This document shows positions 61,562-64,000 of a stretch of DNA of 64,000 nucleotides, one piece after another (position 1 is the stretch's first letter; each line of letters begins with the position of its first letter). The stretch is from JADCRZ01 sp965200945 (lineage in GTDB: Bacteria > Bacteroidota > Bacteroidia > Chitinophagales > Chitinophagaceae): positions 6,076,001-6,140,000 of the forward strand of contig OZ241749.1 of assembly GCA_965200945.1 (NCBI GenBank), in the 5' to 3' direction. Both the position numbers and the translations under genes were made by a program. The notes under the pieces are model-generated. The model worked only from the letters and a program-made list of their open reading frames with translations, had not been told where the DNA came from and searched no databases.

Positions 61562-62587
61562 ATGGCAGTATTACACAACAGGGTGTCGCAGAAAGAATTG
61601 AAGGAACGGCTGTACCAGGAAACAGAGCCGCGCAGGACCATTTCTTTTTACCGGTATTTTTCCATCGCCGAACCGGTCTTGTTCCGCGATGAGCTGTACA
61701 GCAGGCTTTATCCGCTGAAAGTTTTTGGTCGCATCTATGTGGCGGCGGAAGGCATCAACGCCCAGGTGAGCGTACCCGAATCCCTTTTTCTTCCTTTTCA
61801 GGACTATCTCTATTCCATTCCCGAACTGAGCGGCGTGCGGCTCAATGTGGCTGTGAACGACAATGGCAAGTCGTTCTGGGTGCTCAAGATCAAGGTGCGC
61901 GACAAGATCGTGGCCGACGGCATCGAAGACCCGGCATTCGACATGAGCCGGAAAGGAAAATATGTGGATGCGGAACAGTTCAACCGGCTGACCGAAGATG
62001 CGGATACCATCGTGGTGGATATGCGCAACCACTACGAATATGAAGTAGGGCATTTTGCCGATGCGGTGGAAGTTCCCAGCGATACGTTCCGGGAGCAGCT
62101 GCCCATGGCGGCCGGCATGCTGGAAGAGAATAAAGACAAGAACATCATCATGTACTGCACCGGCGGTATCCGTTGCGAAAAGGCCAGTGCGTATATGCTT
62201 CACCGTGGATTTAAAAATGTGTTTCACCTGGAAGGCGGCATTATCAACTATGCCCACTCCGTGCGTGAAAAGGGGCTGCCCAATAAATTTGCGGGAAAGA
62301 ATTTTGTGTTCGACGACCGACTCGGCGAGCGCATCAGCGATCATATCATCGCCCATTGCCACCAGTGCGGCAAGCCCGCCGATACCCATGTGAACTGCCG
62401 CAACGAGGCCTGTCACCTCTTATTTATCCAGTGCGAGGAATGTGCCCGGCAGTACGACGGTTGCTGCAGCCAGGCATGCACCGATGTGGTTCACCTGCCG
62501 GAAGAAGATCAGATAGAATTGCGCAAGGGTAAACAGACTGGTGTGATGCTGTTCAACAAATCACGCCGGAGAAGGGGCGCAGTATAG
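61562..62587 (+). CDS. trhO: tRNA uridine(34) hydroxylase, rhodanese family (UPF0176)
   Basis: From the ATG at 61562 the protein is 341 residues. An N-terminal domain (RTISFYRYFSIAEPVLFRDEL, VFGRIYVAAEGINAQVSV) is followed by a rhodanese domain with the active Cys199 in YCTGGIRCEKASAYM and by a C-terminal Cys-rich part (HCHQCGKPADTHVNC, CEECARQYDGCC) that can bind metal. TrhO hydroxylates U34 of certain tRNAs to ho5U in an oxygen-dependent way. It is preceded by its own TAnnTTTG element and followed by the converging purC gene 7 bp away. Confidence 0.95.
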   Translation: MAVLHNRVSQKELKERLYQETEPRRTISFYRYFSIAEPVLFRDELYSRLYPLKVFGRIYVAAEGINAQVSVPESLFLPFQDYLYSIPELSGVRLNVAVNDNGKSFWVLKIKVRDKIVADGIEDPAFDMSRKGKYVDAEQFNRLTEDADTIVVDMRNHYEYEVGHFADAVEVPSDTFREQLPMAAGMLEENKDKNIIMYCTGGIRCEKASAYMLHRGFKNVFHLEGGIINYAHSVREKGLPNKFAGKNFVFDDRLGERISDHIIAHCHQCGKPADTHVNCRNEACHLLFIQCEECARQYDGCCSQACTDVVHLPEEDQIELRKGKQTGVMLFNKSRRRRGAV

Positions 62588-62593
62588 TTTGTA

Positions 62594-63514
62594 TTAAAGC
62601 CGGGCCAGCGCATCCGTTACCCGCCGGTACGCTTCTTCATCGCTCAGGTGTTCGGGTTTGAAAGTTTCGCCGATCAGTTTCTCATACAGCTCGATGTACC
62701 TGCCCGAGATCGTCTGGATCCATTCTTCGTTCATGCGCGGCACTTCCTGTCCTTCCTTGCCCATGAAATTGTTGGCGATCAGCCATTCCCGCACAAACTC
62801 CTTGCTCAGCTGTTTTTGTCTTTCCCCTGCCTGCTGGCGTTCTTCATAGCCGTCTGCATAGAAATAGCGGGAGCTGTCGGGTGTGTGTATCTCATCCATC
62901 AGGTAGATGGTGTCGCCTATCTTGCCGAATTCATATTTGGTATCCACCAGTATCAGTCCTCTCTCTGCTGCGATCTCTTTACCGCGGCGGAAAAGAAGCA
63001 GGCTGTACTGTTCGAGCACCTGGTAATCGTCTCCGCTCACAAGTCCGCGGCGGATGATCTCATCACCGGAGATGTCTTCATCATGCCCCACGTCGGCCTT
63101 GGTGGAAGGCGTGATGATGGGGGAAGGAAAGTAATCATTCTCTTTCATGCCGTCGGGCATGCGCACGCCACAGACCAGGCGCTGTCCGCTGTTATAAGTG
63201 CGCCAGGCATGACCGGTCAGGTTTCCCCTAGCGACCATCTCCACCCGAAACGGTTTGCATCTTTTACCGATCGCCACGGTAGGCGCCGGTGTGCCCAGCA
63301 GCCAGTTCGGGCAAATATCTTTTGTGGCGTGCAGCATGTAGGCCGCGATCTGGTTCAGCACCTGGCCTTTGTAGGGGATAGGGGCGGGAAGGATCACATC
63401 GAAGGCGGAAATGCGGTTGCTGGCGATCATCACCAGCAGCTCCTCGCCTATAGAATACACGTCTCTGACCTTGCCTTTGTAGAAGCCCGTTTGGTGTGGA
63501 AACTGATACGACAT
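62594..63514 (-). CDS. purC: SAICAR synthase PurC
   Basis: From the ATG at 63514-63512 (MSYQFPHQTGFYKGKVRDVY) the protein is 306 residues, typical of the longer PurC forms. Marks are GKVRDVYSIG near 15, the ISAFDVILP segment near 38, RVEMVARGNLTGHAW near 88, LVDTKYEFG near 190 and LMDEIHTPDSSRYF near 207. It joins CAIR and aspartate with ATP in purine synthesis. It has a 23-residue insertion-prone extension upstream in the open frame, which I leave out since it is unlike the family. Confidence 0.95.
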   Translation of the reverse strand: MSYQFPHQTGFYKGKVRDVYSIGEELLVMIASNRISAFDVILPAPIPYKGQVLNQIAAYMLHATKDICPNWLLGTPAPTVAIGKRCKPFRVEMVARGNLTGHAWRTYNSGQRLVCGVRMPDGMKENDYFPSPIITPSTKADVGHDEDISGDEIIRRGLVSGDDYQVLEQYSLLLFRRGKEIAAERGLILVDTKYEFGKIGDTIYLMDEIHTPDSSRYFYADGYEERQQAGERQKQLSKEFVREWLIANNFMGKEGQEVPRMNEEWIQTISGRYIELYEKLIGETFKPEHLSDEEAYRRVTDALARL

Positions 63515-63651
63515 ACCGCTAAAATACCGACGCCTGCCGACATGGCCAATTCCAAAAAACGGGAAGCGGCAAGGGAACAAATACCTGAAAAAATATTAGC
63601 GTATCCACCTTACAATCTGTATTTTGCTCTTCAATCTCTAAAACTGCCAAT

Positions 63652-64000
63652 ATGAAAAAAGGCTACTGCTACCTCCTTGCAGTGCTGGTTTCCAGCCTGT
63701 GCTCGCTCGTTTGCTTTGCCCAGAATATCACCCTTACCGGTACCGTAAAAAGCGGTTCTGCCAGGGAGGCTGTCTCCGCTGTTTCCGTGCTGCTGAAAGG
63801 CACTTCGTCGGGCACTTATACAAACGACAAGGGAGTGTTTCAGCTGGTCACCAACCGGAAACCGCCTTTTACGCTCATTTTTAGTTCCATTGGCTTTGAA
63901 GCAAAAGAAGTGGAGGTAAGCAATACCTCCGCCCCGCTCGATATAACGCTGACACCGGGTTCCTCCCTGGGTTCAGAGGTCGTTGTTTCCGCCAGCCGCT
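63652..64000 (+). CDS. TonB-dependent receptor, N-terminal part only (cut by window edge)
   Basis: 116 residues are visible, starting with a signal peptide (MKKGYCYLLAVLVSSLCSLV, ending near CFAQ). A carboxypeptidase-regulatory-like domain follows (ITLTGTVKSGSAREAVSAVS through VFQLVTNRKPPFTLIFSSIGFEA). The visible end GSEVVVSASR is the usual entry to the TonB box and plug of such receptors. The rest lies outside the window, so the subtype, SusC or other, is not determined. It is divergent from purC. Confidence 0.85.
   Translation, partial: MKKGYCYLLAVLVSSLCSLVCFAQNITLTGTVKSGSAREAVSAVSVLLKGTSSGTYTNDKGVFQLVTNRKPPFTLIFSSIGFEAKEVEVSNTSAPLDITLTPGSSLGSEVVVSASR

Overview
The window is chromosomal DNA of a Bacteroidota bacterium, most likely of the Chitinophaga/Niastella type. 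The support is family content (SusC/SusD pair, VCBS/ASPIC lipoprotein, BNR-repeat protein, GSCFA protein, two-component regulator with propeller and Y_Y_Y domains, DUF5686 protein) and several promoters of the Bacteroidota -7 form TAnnTTTG. No rRNA, tRNA, CRISPR array, insertion sequence or phage integrase was recognised. Both window edges cut a gene.

Layout. 1-3.9 kb: sugar-oxidation and housekeeping genes (Gfo/Idh oxidoreductase cut by the left edge, DUF1080 protein, SMP-30 lactonase, small membrane protein, MliC-like lipoprotein). 3.9-6.9 kb: a tight minus-strand operon of five genes that looks like a lysis cassette (lipoprotein, small helical protein, DUF4239 membrane protein, GH19 endolysin-like protein without signal peptide, two-segment membrane protein). 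7.2-11.0 kb: a NarL-type response regulator and a propeller/Y_Y_Y histidine kinase. 11.7-23.2 kb: a plus-strand cluster of five genes of unrecognised family: a 1506-residue protein, a 1105-residue pentapeptide-repeat protein and three related 349-395-residue proteins, none with a signal peptide. 23.4-32.6 kb: BNR-repeat protein, AI-2E transporter, alpha/beta hydrolase, cyclophilin, fatty-acid desaturase, DUF2911/TPR protein. 32.7-39.6 kb: an eight-gene arsenosugar-type operon. 39.6-41.6 kb: three small secreted proteins. 41.8-50.4 kb: VCBS/ASPIC lipoprotein divergent from a SusC/SusD pair. 50.6-64 kb: mostly metabolic and envelope genes (HMG-CoA-lyase-like, GSCFA, NahK-like kinase, MiaE-like, BioF-like, penicillin acylase, DUF5686, TrhO, PurC) ending in a truncated TonB-dependent receptor.

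The most interesting part is 3.9-23.2 kb. The same 20-bp inverted repeat (AATAGCC-N6-GGCTATT) lies 21-22 bp upstream of a TAnnTTTG element in three places: before the lysis-like operon, before the response-regulator gene and before the large cluster. The fixed geometry suggests one autoregulated two-component system that switches on both operons together. A working hypothesis, not proven, is that the large cluster makes proteins with no export signal and the lysis-like cassette releases them or permeabilises the wall. The large proteins share a previously unnamed W-x-[IVL]-T-D repeat module, placed between pentapeptide repeats in one protein and around a propeller-like region in the other.

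The second system is the 32.7-39.6 kb operon. ArsS, a purine nucleoside phosphorylase, two arsenosugar-type glycosyltransferases, a peroxidase-like protein, a flavodoxin-fold protein, an alcohol dehydrogenase and a sterol-desaturase-family membrane protein fit conversion of a deoxyadenosyl-arsenical to arsenosugars or arsenolipids. No arsM is visible in the window.
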